From VAUL01 sp964603155 (GTDB lineage Bacteria > Desulfobacterota > Desulfuromonadia > Desulfuromonadales > BM103): a stretch of 31,686 bases of DNA. Below are positions 7,934 through 15,856 of this stretch, one piece after another (position 1 is the stretch's first letter; every line of letters starts with the position of its first letter). The DNA lies in the NCBI GenBank assembly GCA_964603155.1, contig CAZRTZ010000033.1:1-31686 (forward strand), written 5' to 3'. A program made the position numbers and the translations under genes. The notes beneath the pieces are model-generated. The model had not been told where the DNA came from and made no database searches. It was given only the letters and a program-made list of their open reading frames with translations.

Positions 7934-8082
7934 CAGGCAAAAGAGTTAATAGCATGCCCCCCAGGGCAAGGCAAACGGAAAGCCGGCTGCCGAAAAAACC
8001 GGCAAAGTGCTGCTCACATCGGCAAGAGAACGGCCGGCGCCACCAGGCCAACCCGATTTCACAGGGCTATCCACAGCCGGCG

Positions 8083-8120
8083 TGGAAAAAGCACGGGGGC
8101 CCCTGAAAGGAGCCCCCGTG
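8083..8120 (-). terminator. Rho-independent terminator of the octaheme cytochrome gene
   Basis: Stem cacgggggc (8092-8100) / gcccccgtg (8112-8120), 9 bp perfect with an 11-base loop. On the minus strand it is followed by CTTTTTCC. It begins 25 bases after the cytochrome stop codon. Confidence 0.9.
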
Positions 8121-8145
8121 AGCCTGCAGATTGCGTTCAGCGGCG

Positions 8146-9804
8146 CTACTTGGCCGTTGCCGGTGCCGGCGGCGGGCTCATGGCATCGGTCAACAGCTGC
8201 GTCCCCTTGTTGGCCTCGACGATGGCCAGGAACAGGCTCTCCTTGGCCAGCTTCGGGTTGTGCCAGCCGTCGCTGTTCTCGGCGGTCCACCACTCCCAGA
8301 GGACGTGGGAAATCTCGTGCTGCTTGCGGGCCTTGGCCAGGGTCTCCTCCGCGACCCCCTTCTCCTTGGCCTTGGCATAGGTGTCGATCAGCTTGACGAT
8401 GGCCACTTCGGCCTCGCGCATCTTCCCTTTAGTGTAGTTCTGCACCGTTTTCAGCTGATAGAGCTTTTCTTCCACTGTCGATTTAGGATGGCAGCCAAGA
8501 CAGCTGGCCTTGACATGGTCCTTCGGCCGCACCACTTCATGGGAGGTGAAGGTCTTGCCGGCCTTGTTCTTCTCCTTCGGCATGTGGCAGTCGGCGCAGG
8601 TCACGCCGGCCTTGTCGTGCACGCTCCCCCAGTAGGTTTCCATCTCCGGGTGCTGCAGCTTGATCAGGTTGGCGCCGGTCACCGCGTGTTTGAAATCGCG
8701 GAACTTGAGATTGTCGTAATGGGCGAGCAGGTCGAGGGCGTTTTTCATCGGGAAGTGGTTGGCGCGGTGGTCGGCCATCGTCACCTTGTCGCCGCTCACC
8801 GGCTCGAAGCCGCCGTTGCAGTTGTACTCGACATGGCACTGGCCGCACATCAGGGTGGAATTGACCTTCCCCTTGGCATTCGGCGCCAGCAGGCCGATCT
8901 TGCGGAAGCCGTCGCGGAAGGAGACGGTCGTCATCAGCCCTTTCCCCTTGTCGGCGTCATAGGGACGGGCCCCGTCGCGCTCGACACCGTCGATCAGGGC
9001 ATCGCGGATAATGCGCGGCTTGGCCCCATGCGGGTCGTGGCACTCGATGCAGCCGACCGGGTTCTGCACGTCCTTGATCAGGGCGTTGACGTCGGAGGTG
9101 CGGTCCCACTTGGCTTTCGGATCCTTGTCCCCAAGGTATTTCCAGGTCAGCACCAGGTCCGAGGTCTTGCACTGCAGGCAGACCGGGTTGCCAGCCGCAG
9201 CCGAAACGTCAGGAGGATAGAGTTTGTCGGGGCCGTTGTCGACCAGCACGTCCCAGGTCTTGCCTGGACGGGTATAGCCGAACATGTCCTTGAACTGGTA
9301 GCGGCCGCGGGCGAAGCGATCGACCGTGAGTTGGTCGACGACCATGAACGGATGGGAGCGCGGCTCGTTGTGCTCCTTGCTGAAGCCGTGGGGCGCGAGC
9401 AGCTTGTCCTGGTACGGCGAGCGCCCGGTCGGCACCCCCTTCTCGTTACGTGCCACCGCAGTGTAGTTGACCTTGTAGTAGCTCTCGTACTGGTCCTTGT
9501 GGCAACCACCACAGGTGGAGAGCTCCAGGCTGGTCACCGGCTTGTTGGCCGAATCCTCCAGGTGCTTGGCGGTGCCGGAATGGCAGGTGCCGCAGTCCAG
9601 CTTGGCATGCTTCGATCCCTGGTGCAGATCCTTGACCTCCGCATGACAGCCAAAGCAGTCATCCTTGTTGATCTTCTCGGCCTTCGCCGGCGCCGCTTTC
9701 ATATGGCTCGACGCCGAACTCTGCGCCGGCAGCCAAGTGATCGCCGTGAAGGCCATGACCGCCACGGACGGCAGCAGCCATCTCCATGCACACTTCTTCA
9801 TCAT
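8146..9804 (-). CDS. Periplasmic octaheme c-type cytochrome, octaheme nitrite reductase (ONR/TvNiR) type
   Basis: A 552-residue secreted protein with a signal peptide (residues 1 to about 32). It has eight heme-attachment motifs: CFGCH 50, CGTCH 71, CGGCH 98, then CLQCK 209, then CIECH 252, CGQCH 320, CADCH 403 and CLGCH 435. The lysine-ligated fourth heme preceded by three N-terminal hemes is the layout of octaheme nitrite reductases; pentaheme NrfA lacks the N-terminal three. HVEYNC after heme 6 gives a Tyr327-X-Cys329 pair, matching the position of the Tyr-Cys crosslink known in Thioalkalivibrio TvNiR. H385 in LQHPE fits the active-site histidine. Expected reaction: six-electron reduction of nitrite to ammonium, possibly also hydroxylamine or sulfite. 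No nrfH-like quinol dehydrogenase is adjacent. Met1 (9804) follows GAGGAGG. An FNR box lies upstream. Confidence 0.93.
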   Translation of the reverse strand: MMKKCAWRWLLPSVAVMAFTAITWLPAQSSASSHMKAAPAKAEKINKDDCFGCHAEVKDLHQGSKHAKLDCGTCHSGTAKHLEDSANKPVTSLELSTCGGCHKDQYESYYKVNYTAVARNEKGVPTGRSPYQDKLLAPHGFSKEHNEPRSHPFMVVDQLTVDRFARGRYQFKDMFGYTRPGKTWDVLVDNGPDKLYPPDVSAAAGNPVCLQCKTSDLVLTWKYLGDKDPKAKWDRTSDVNALIKDVQNPVGCIECHDPHGAKPRIIRDALIDGVERDGARPYDADKGKGLMTTVSFRDGFRKIGLLAPNAKGKVNSTLMCGQCHVEYNCNGGFEPVSGDKVTMADHRANHFPMKNALDLLAHYDNLKFRDFKHAVTGANLIKLQHPEMETYWGSVHDKAGVTCADCHMPKEKNKAGKTFTSHEVVRPKDHVKASCLGCHPKSTVEEKLYQLKTVQNYTKGKMREAEVAIVKLIDTYAKAKEKGVAEETLAKARKQHEISHVLWEWWTAENSDGWHNPKLAKESLFLAIVEANKGTQLLTDAMSPPPAPATAK

Positions 9805-9891
9805 TTCTTGCCTCCTCGAAAGTTGTCGCCCCGAGATAATCGCCCCTGACCTCAGGAAGCGCCACTCAAGTCGCCCAAATGAATTAGCAGA

Positions 9892-9897
9892 AGTTTA
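9892..9897 (-). promoter_or_regulatory. Candidate -10 element of the octaheme cytochrome promoter
   Basis: TAAACT on the minus strand (4 of 6 matches to TATAAT). It places the transcription start near 9885, about 42 bases downstream of the centre of the FNR-type box at 9921-9934. That is the spacing expected of a class II activated promoter, which typically lacks a good -35. The leader would be about 80 bases. Confidence 0.5.
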
Positions 9898-9920
9898 GCA
9901 GAACACTTTCATGCTGCAAT

Positions 9921-9934
9921 TTGATACAGATCAA
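9921..9934. promoter_or_regulatory. FNR/CRP-family operator TTGAT-N4-ATCAA
   Basis: TTGATacagATCAA is a perfect match to the E. coli FNR consensus and a perfect dyad. It is embedded in an AT-rich stretch between the 3' end of the ParA-like gene and the start of the cytochrome gene, so the only promoter it can serve locally is that of the cytochrome (ATG 117 bases away on the minus strand). An FNR, DNR or HcpR-type regulator could bind. The site itself does not say which. Confidence 0.8.
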
Positions 9935-9988
9935 ATTTTTTGCGGAAAAACTACAGGGAGGAGCGTTGCGGTCGAAGTGCGGAAGGAT

Positions 9989-11251
9989 TCAACAATATTT
10001 CAGAACGCGCAGGATGTTGCGGCGCCGAAGGCTTTCGGCGGGGCTCGCCCAGGCGGGGCTGTCATCGCGGAGCAGGCCGGTCATAAAGAGCCACTCGCGA
10101 CGCATCTCATGCCAGTGGCGACCGGTCGCTCCCTCGACCAGGGTCCTGACCGCTTCGCCGCCATCAGCGGCGACCGGCCCGGAGGAAACCAGGCGGTTGC
10201 CGCTGTCGAACGAATGCAGCTGAAGCTGGGCAGCCTCGTCGATAAGCCCGGGACCGCTCACTTCCAGAACAGTCAGACCACCGTCCAGCGGATCAGGGAT
10301 GTCCTCGCCGCGGCCGAACAGGGCATGCAGACATTTCGGGTGCATCCTCCCCCGCCGCCGGCTGCGCAGATCGAAGAAGGCATGGCCGGGGCCGGCGGTT
10401 GCCGATTCGCCGCAGAGCGGACAGCTCCCGATGAGGCGATGAGCCAGCCGTGCTGACGAATTCACTCCTTGTTCACCGCCCCACGGACTGGCCTTGCGTG
10501 CCGCTTTTTGCGTCAGGACGAATTCGGCAAGGGCACGTAACTGGCCATGAACCGCAGTCTGGCGGGCGTGGGTCAAAACCGGCAGGATGCGATTGGAAAA
10601 ACCCGACGCCAGGCTCTCGACCCGCGGGCTCTTGCTGATCATCAGATCGACCACCTGGTAGTCGCGCTCGCGGGCGGCAAAGGTCAGGAAGTCGCTGACT
10701 TTCACTTCGCTGTTGAGACGGGCCCTGGCATCGACCAGGCTCGGCACCAGCCAGTGCCGGTCGGCGCGCCCTGCCCCCTCAAGCACAGCACGCAGGGCGG
10801 CGGCGTTGACCAGGGCGGCACGGTCCTTGACCGGGGTCAGCACCAGGTCGGCGGCGAGCAGGGCGGCTTCGGTGAACCAGTCGAGAATCGGCCGCGTATC
10901 GAGGATCAGAATCCCTTCCAGGCCTAGGGGAGCGAGACGGGGGCGCAGGGTGGCCGGCGGGTAATCGGGTGCGGCGAGGCGGCGTGCCGAGGCAAGGTAC
11001 TGCACGCCGTACTGGCCGAAGCTGACCAGGCCGGGCGACACCTCGCCGCCGAGCAGTTCGGCCATCCCCAGGGCCGGGCGCGGGCCGAGAGCGAACATGT
11101 GATCGATACTGAAGTGGTTGTCGAAGGAGACGATGGTGACCGGCAGGTCTTCGTGCAAAGCCTTGAGGTAGACGGCGAGGTTGGTGGCGATGGTGGTCTT
11201 CCCCACCCCTCCCTTCTCGCTGGCTACGGTGACGATGAACAGACCGCTCAC
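9989..11251 (-). CDS. ParA/MinD-like P-loop ATPase with extra Cys/His-containing C-terminal domain
   Basis: 420 residues. The N-terminal 250 are a MinD/ParA-type ATPase with the deviant Walker A KGGVGKTT (residues 13-20) and a Walker-B-like ILILDTRP (114-121). Residues about 275-420 form a different domain: C277-P-L-C280, H290, H304, C307 and H309 look like a zinc-binding cluster, followed by a segment rich in Trp, His and Arg near the end. I do not recognise this domain. ParA-like ATPases position or partition cargo, or regulate partners through ATP-dependent dimerisation; the cargo here is unknown, and no parB or parS-like gene is adjacent. The GTG start overlaps the ABC-F stop (GTGA), with GGGGGAGG upstream inside the ABC-F gene, so the two are translationally coupled. 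Confidence 0.85.
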   Translation of the reverse strand: MSGLFIVTVASEKGGVGKTTIATNLAVYLKALHEDLPVTIVSFDNHFSIDHMFALGPRPALGMAELLGGEVSPGLVSFGQYGVQYLASARRLAAPDYPPATLRPRLAPLGLEGILILDTRPILDWFTEAALLAADLVLTPVKDRAALVNAAALRAVLEGAGRADRHWLVPSLVDARARLNSEVKVSDFLTFAARERDYQVVDLMISKSPRVESLASGFSNRILPVLTHARQTAVHGQLRALAEFVLTQKAARKASPWGGEQGVNSSARLAHRLIGSCPLCGESATAGPGHAFFDLRSRRRGRMHPKCLHALFGRGEDIPDPLDGGLTVLEVSGPGLIDEAAQLQLHSFDSGNRLVSSGPVAADGGEAVRTLVEGATGRHWHEMRREWLFMTGLLRDDSPAWASPAESLRRRNILRVLKYC

Positions 11252-13173
11252 CCCGCCTCCCCCATCGCCTCGTGCAAGGCCTCCCAGCGCGCCATCGCCG
11301 CATCGAGCTCCGTCTGCATCTTCTCGTGGCGGTCGATCAGCGGATAAAGCCGGGCATGGTCGGTCGCCATGGCCGGATCCTGCATCTCCTTGACCAGCAC
11401 GGCCAACTCCCCTTCCAGTTCACTGATGCGCGCCTCGACCTCGGCCAGTTGCTTCTCGCGCTTCTGGGCCTCGCGCTGGGCGGCCTTGCGCTCGGCGTGG
11501 GCGGCGACCCGGGCCGCCTTGTCCTCGGTCACCCCCTCGGGCCTGGCGGCGGCGGTGGTTTCGACCCGCAGGCTCGAGTGCCCATCGCCGCCTTTGACGC
11601 GCAGAAAGTCCTCGTAGTTGCCGAGATAGGCAGTGGCCGCGCCAGCGGCGACCTCGACCACCCGTGTTGCCAGGGCATCGACGAAGTAGCGGTCGTGGGA
11701 GACGAAAATCAGCGTCCCCTGATAAGCCTTGAGGGCGTCGAGCAGCACTTCCTTGGACTGCAGGTCGAGGTGGTTGGTCGGCTCGTCGAGGAGCAGCAGA
11801 TTGGCGGGACGCAGCAGCAGGATGGCCAGGGCCAGGCGGTTGCGCTCGCCGCCGGAGAGGACCGCCACCTTCTTGTGCACGTCGTCGCCATGGAAGAGGA
11901 AGGCACCGAGCAGATTGCGCAGCTTCGGCACCATGTCGAAGGGGGCGACGCGGGTGATCTGCTCGAGCACCGTCATTTCGGCATCGAGCGTGGCGGCCTG
12001 GTCCTGGGCGAAGTAGGCCAGCACCAGCCCCGTCCCTTCCTCGCGCGTCCCCTGCCACGGCGGCTCGACCCCGGCAAGCAGGCGCATCAGCGTCGACTTG
12101 CCGGCACCATTGGCGCCCACCAGGGCGATACGCTCGCCGCGTTCGACCTCCATGGAGACGTTCGCCAGCACCGTCTGTGCCCCGTAGCCGTGGCGAACAC
12201 CCGTTAGCTTTACCGCCAATCGGCCGCCCTTGGGCGGAGACGGGAAGTGGAAAGCGATGCGCTTGCGTTCGGGCGGCAGGTCGATGCGTTCGATCTTCTC
12301 CAGCTGCTTGATGCGGCTTTGCACCAGCGGCGCCTTGATGTTGTTGTAGCGGAACTTGTTGATGAACGCCTCGATCCGCTCGATCTCTTCGTCCTGGCGG
12401 CGCTTGGCCTCGCGCAGGGCCGAGACCCGTTCATCGCGGGCCACCAGGTAGCGGCTGTAGCTGCCGGGGTAGTCGGTCAGTTGCGCATGCCAGATCTCGA
12501 CGATCCTGGTCACCACCTGATCGAGGAAGAAGCGGTCGTGGGAGACCAGCACCACGGTGAACGGGTAGCTGGCCAGGTACTCCTCGAGCCAGTCGCGAGC
12601 GGGGAGATCGAGGTGGTTGGTCGGTTCATCGAGCAGCAGCAGGTTCGGCCGGCGCAGCAGCAGCTTGGCCAGGGCGATGCGCATCTGCCAGCCGCCCGAG
12701 AAGTGCTCGCACGGCTTGTCGCGGTCGGCTTCGGAAAAGCCGAGACCTTTCAGCACCCGCGCGACCTCGGCCTCCATGGCGTAGCCGCCGCGCTGCAGGA
12801 ATTCTTCCTGCACAAGAGCATAACGGTCGAGATCGTCCGCGCGGTGCTCGGCGCTGATGCGCGCCTCGAGTTGCCCCAGTTCCTTCTCAATGGCCAGAAG
12901 ATGATCGAGGGCGCTGCGCGCCTCCTCGAACAGGGTTCGCCCGGCATGCTCCAGGCCGTCCTGCGGGAGATAGCCGACCAGGGTGCCGCGCGCCATCTGT
13001 ACCGTGCCGGCATCCGCTTCGTGCAGCCCGGCGAACAGGCGCAGCAGGGTGGTCTTGCCGGCACCGTTCTCGCCGCACAGGCCGACCCGCTCCCCGGGGC
13101 GCAGGTGCCAGTCAACCGCGTTGAGTACGGTTTGTCCGGCAAAACTCTTGGTCACGTTAATCAGTTGCAGCAT
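11248..13173 (-). CDS. ABC-F family ATPase (Uup/YheS/EttA-like ribosome-associated)
   Basis: 641 residues from the ATG at 13173 (MLQLINVTKSF), the usual start of the family. The open frame reaches a TTG at 13233, but the added residues are not family-like. Two ABC domains in tandem: Walker A GENGAGKTT, signature FSGGWQMRIALAKLLL and Walker B LLLLDEPTNHLDL in the first; GANGAGKST, LSGGERNRLALAILLL and LLLLDEPTNHLDL in the second. A charged inter-domain linker (about 240-300) precedes the second ABC, and a C-terminal coiled coil rich in Glu, Lys and Arg ends the protein. There are no membrane segments. ABC-F proteins bind the ribosomal E site and help resolve stalled translation. The coiled-coil tail suggests the Uup or YheS branch rather than EttA. 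It is coupled to the ParA-like gene. Confidence 0.9.
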   Translation of the reverse strand: MLQLINVTKSFAGQTVLNAVDWHLRPGERVGLCGENGAGKTTLLRLFAGLHEADAGTVQMARGTLVGYLPQDGLEHAGRTLFEEARSALDHLLAIEKELGQLEARISAEHRADDLDRYALVQEEFLQRGGYAMEAEVARVLKGLGFSEADRDKPCEHFSGGWQMRIALAKLLLRRPNLLLLDEPTNHLDLPARDWLEEYLASYPFTVVLVSHDRFFLDQVVTRIVEIWHAQLTDYPGSYSRYLVARDERVSALREAKRRQDEEIERIEAFINKFRYNNIKAPLVQSRIKQLEKIERIDLPPERKRIAFHFPSPPKGGRLAVKLTGVRHGYGAQTVLANVSMEVERGERIALVGANGAGKSTLMRLLAGVEPPWQGTREEGTGLVLAYFAQDQAATLDAEMTVLEQITRVAPFDMVPKLRNLLGAFLFHGDDVHKKVAVLSGGERNRLALAILLLRPANLLLLDEPTNHLDLQSKEVLLDALKAYQGTLIFVSHDRYFVDALATRVVEVAAGAATAYLGNYEDFLRVKGGDGHSSLRVETTAAARPEGVTEDKAARVAAHAERKAAQREAQKREKQLAEVEARISELEGELAVLVKEMQDPAMATDHARLYPLIDRHEKMQTELDAAMARWEALHEAMGEAG

Positions 13174-13322
13174 GCGCGACGTTATAGCACAGAGAAGAGC
13201 GCCCGCGGAAGAACCAGCGGAACCGGTTGGCAACGGGGATTTTCTTGCTACAAATTAAGCGGTAGGCGATGGCCTTTTCTCGGCGAGAAATGGACAACAT
13301 CCTGGACAGGGAGCTTTGAACG

Positions 13323-14441
13323 ATGACGGAGCAGTATCCGGAGCTGGATTTGACCACCACAACAGAGAGTGCTTCAGGGTCCGTTCCCATCTGGGAACTG
13401 TTAGCCACCCTGGTGAACAGCAAGGCCTCCGACCTGCTGCTCACCCCGGGCGTCCCCCCCAGCCTGAAGAAGCAGAACGAGTTGCTGCGCATGCAGCTCC
13501 CCAACCTGGCCCCCGGGCATACCCTCGCCTATGCCCGGGAGATTTCTCCGCCCCACCTCTGGGGGCAGATCGAGCAGAAAGGGGCCATCGACTTCGGCAT
13601 CACCCGCCCGGAATTCGGGCGGTTCCGGGTCAACGTCTACCGCCAGCGCGGCAGCATCTCCATCGCCGTGCGCCATATCATCGACGAAGTGCCGACGCTT
13701 GGGGAACTCGGCCTTCCCGAGTGGCTGGAAGTTTTCGCTTCCAAGTCGCAGGGGCTGATCCTGGTGACCGGCCCGAACGGCCACGGCAAGACCACCACCC
13801 TGGCGGCCATGATCGACGCCATCAACGAAAAGAGCCGCAGGAACATCGTCACCATCGAAGACCCCATCGAGTACCTGCACCATCACAAGAAGAGCAACAT
13901 CAACCAGCGCGAAGTCGGCCTGGATACGCCGACTTTTCACGACGGGCTGCGCCACGTCTTCCGCGAGGCCCCCGACGTCATCCTCATCGGCGAGATGCGC
14001 GACCGCGAGAGCATGGCGATCGCCCTCGAAGCGGCCGATACCGGGCACCTGGTCCTGAGCAGCATGCACGCCAACAACGCCGCCATGGCCATCAGCCGCA
14101 TCATCGACGTCTTCCCGCAGGACAACCAGCAGCAGATCCGCGTGCAGCTGGCAGACACGCTGTTAATGGTCTTCAGCCAACGGCTGGTGCAGAGGAAAGA
14201 CGGGGGCGGACGGATCGTCGCCTATGAAAAGCTCAGCAACAGCTACCGGATCGCCAACCTGATCCGCGAGGGGAAGGAGCATATGATCCGCGGCCTGCTG
14301 CAGAGCGGCACCGAGGAATTCTACTCGCTGGACACCCACTTGGCGCAACTGGTACGTACCGGCAAGGTGACCAGGGAAAACGCCATGCAATACTGCCAGG
14401 ACAAGAAGTCCTTCACCGAACAGCTGACCCGCAGCCATTAG
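13323..14441 (+). CDS. PilT/PilU-like type IV pilus retraction ATPase
   Basis: A 372-residue secretion-superfamily ATPase. It has an N-terminal PAS-like region with DLLLTPGVPP (usually DLHLxxGxPP), Walker A GPNGHGKTT (150-158, His in place of the usual Ser), Asp box VTIEDPIEYLH (176-186), Walker B DVILIGEMRD (218-227), and His box GHLVLSSMHANN (241-252). These are the PilT/PilU signatures; PilT powers pilus disassembly and twitching. No pilB, pilC or pilin gene is nearby, so this is a stand-alone paralogue. The ATG follows gacagggagctttgaacg (GGGAG at 9-base spacing). It is divergent from the ABC-F gene with a 149-base shared upstream region containing the small palindrome ttctcggcgagaa near 13277. 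Confidence 0.9.
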   Translation: MTEQYPELDLTTTTESASGSVPIWELLATLVNSKASDLLLTPGVPPSLKKQNELLRMQLPNLAPGHTLAYAREISPPHLWGQIEQKGAIDFGITRPEFGRFRVNVYRQRGSISIAVRHIIDEVPTLGELGLPEWLEVFASKSQGLILVTGPNGHGKTTTLAAMIDAINEKSRRNIVTIEDPIEYLHHHKKSNINQREVGLDTPTFHDGLRHVFREAPDVILIGEMRDRESMAIALEAADTGHLVLSSMHANNAAMAISRIIDVFPQDNQQQIRVQLADTLLMVFSQRLVQRKDGGGRIVAYEKLSNSYRIANLIREGKEHMIRGLLQSGTEEFYSLDTHLAQLVRTGKVTRENAMQYCQDKKSFTEQLTRSH

Positions 14442-14511
14442 CCCAGGAGTTGATGGTTGCAACCGGGTGAGCACACACCTGGCCACAAAAACCGCTTAGT
14501 CAGGAGCCACT

Positions 14512-14883
14512 ATGGATTTTTCGCGACTCTTCGCCGAGGCCGGCCTCGGCGTCATGGCCACGGCCGACCGGCAGGGGCAGGTCAACGCCGCCATCTACGC
14601 CCGTCCGCATATCATCGATGCCACCACTCTGGTCTGGGGGATGACCGATCGGCGCACCTTCCATAATGTCGCAGAGAATCCGCACGCAGCCTATCTGTTC
14701 AAGCTGTCTGTTCCAGGCTTTCACGGCGTGCGTCTCGGCCTTGAGCGGATCCGGGTCGAGAACGAAGGTGAGATACTGGCCATCATCAAGCGCAATACCG
14801 ATGCGATTGTCGGGCCGGGTGCCGGCAGCGCGGTCACCCACGCTGTCTGGTTCAGGGTCACCGAGGCCAGACCGCTGATCTGA
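14512..14883 (+). CDS. Pyridoxamine 5'-phosphate oxidase-like (FMN-binding split barrel) protein
   Basis: A small 123-residue protein with the split-barrel pattern of PNPOx-like flavoproteins: GLGVMATADRQGQVNAAIYARP at the N-terminus, then the strand LVWGMTDRRTFHNVAENPHAAYLF with the typical FxNVxxNP motif, and GFHGVRLGLERIRV. Members bind FMN, F420 or heme and reduce or sense small molecules; the true pyridoxal biosynthetic enzyme is much longer, so this should not be called PdxH. Start ATG at 14512 after agtcaggagccact (AGGAG, 6-base spacing). It follows pilT by 70 bases. Its last 26 bases overlap the convergent oppF-like gene. Confidence 0.8.
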   Translation: MDFSRLFAEAGLGVMATADRQGQVNAAIYARPHIIDATTLVWGMTDRRTFHNVAENPHAAYLFKLSVPGFHGVRLGLERIRVENEGEILAIIKRNTDAIVGPGAGSAVTHAVWFRVTEARPLI

Positions 14884-15856
14884 ACTTCCCGACCTCTTCG
14901 CTGAAGTGGCAGGCGGAGAGGTGACCGGGGCCCCCTTCGACCAGGGGGGGAGCCTCGCTGCCGCAGCGCTCCCGCGCATAAGGACAGCGCGGGTGGAAGT
15001 GGCAGCCGGAGGGTGGCGCCGCAGCGGATGGGATCTCGCCGCCGAGCACCGGGCCGCGGCGGCTCTTCGGGTCGGGGACCGGCACGGCATTGAGCAGCGC
15101 CTCGGTGTAGGGGTGGCGCGGGGAGGCATAGAGGGCGGCGGCCGGCGCCAGTTCAACGATCCGGCCAAGATACATCACCGCTACCCGGTTGCAGACATGC
15201 TCGACGATGCCGAGATCGTGGGAGATGAACAGGTAGGTCAGCCCGAACTGCTCCTGCAGGTCCTGCAAAAGGTTGACGATCTGCGCCCGGATCGACAGGT
15301 CGAGAGCGGAGACCGGCTCGTCGGCGACGACCAGTTGCGGACGCACCGCCAGGGCACGGGCGATGCCGATGCGCTGGCGCTGGCCGCCGGAAAATTCGTG
15401 CGGGTAGCGATCGGCATGCTCGGCCGCCAGCCCCACCGCGCGCAGCAGCTCCACGGCCCGGTCGCGCAACTCGCCGCGGCTGGCCAGTCCGTGGATCAAC
15501 AGCGGTTCGGCCACGATCTCCCCCACTTTCTGGCGTGGATTGAGCGACGAGAAGGGATCCTGGAAGATCATCTGCAACTGGCGCCGCAGAGGCAGCATGG
15601 CCCGCGCCGGCAGCGTCGTCAGCTCCTCCCCCCGGAAGCGGATGCTGCCGCCGTCCGGCTCGAGCAGGCGCAGCAGCAGTTTGCCGACCGTCGACTTGCC
15701 GCAACCCGATTCGCCGACCAGCCCCAGGGTTTCCCCGGGGAAGATGTCGAAGTTGACGCCATCCACCGCCTGCAGCAGGCGCCGCGGCGCACCGAGTCCC
15801 TTGCCGGCGAGGGGGAAACTCTTGCGCAGGTCACGGACCTGCAGCAGCGCACTCAT
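14858..15856 (-). CDS. Oligopeptide/dipeptide ABC transporter ATP-binding protein, OppF/DppF type
   Basis: 332 residues from the ATG at 15856, which overlaps the OppD stop (ATGA). The longer open frame upstream runs inside oppD and is not used. Walker A GESGCGKS (48-55), Q-loop IFQDPFSSLNP, signature EFSGGQRQRIGIARALA (154-170), Walker B LVVADEPVSALDL and H-loop SHDLGIVEH are intact. The OppD/F-specific C-terminal extension has HPYTEALL and a four-cysteine region (CHFHPRCPYARERC, then AC) like the one that holds an iron-sulfur cluster in some characterised homologues. It would form a heterodimer with the upstream OppD to drive peptide or nickel uptake. No permease or binding-protein gene is adjacent. 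Its 3' end overlaps the flavoprotein gene by 26 bases. Confidence 0.9.
   Translation of the reverse strand: MSALLQVRDLRKSFPLAGKGLGAPRRLLQAVDGVNFDIFPGETLGLVGESGCGKSTVGKLLLRLLEPDGGSIRFRGEELTTLPARAMLPLRRQLQMIFQDPFSSLNPRQKVGEIVAEPLLIHGLASRGELRDRAVELLRAVGLAAEHADRYPHEFSGGQRQRIGIARALAVRPQLVVADEPVSALDLSIRAQIVNLLQDLQEQFGLTYLFISHDLGIVEHVCNRVAVMYLGRIVELAPAAALYASPRHPYTEALLNAVPVPDPKSRRGPVLGGEIPSAAAPPSGCHFHPRCPYARERCGSEAPPLVEGGPGHLSACHFSEEVGKFRSAVWPR

Noticed and set aside
8146..9804. Pentaheme NrfA assignment for the cytochrome
   Set aside because: There are eight heme motifs, with three before the CXXCK. This excludes NrfA and favours the octaheme type.
8131..9849. 572-residue plus-strand frame
   Set aside because: Antisense to the octaheme cytochrome; it has no motif and an improbable Val/Leu/Gly/His composition.
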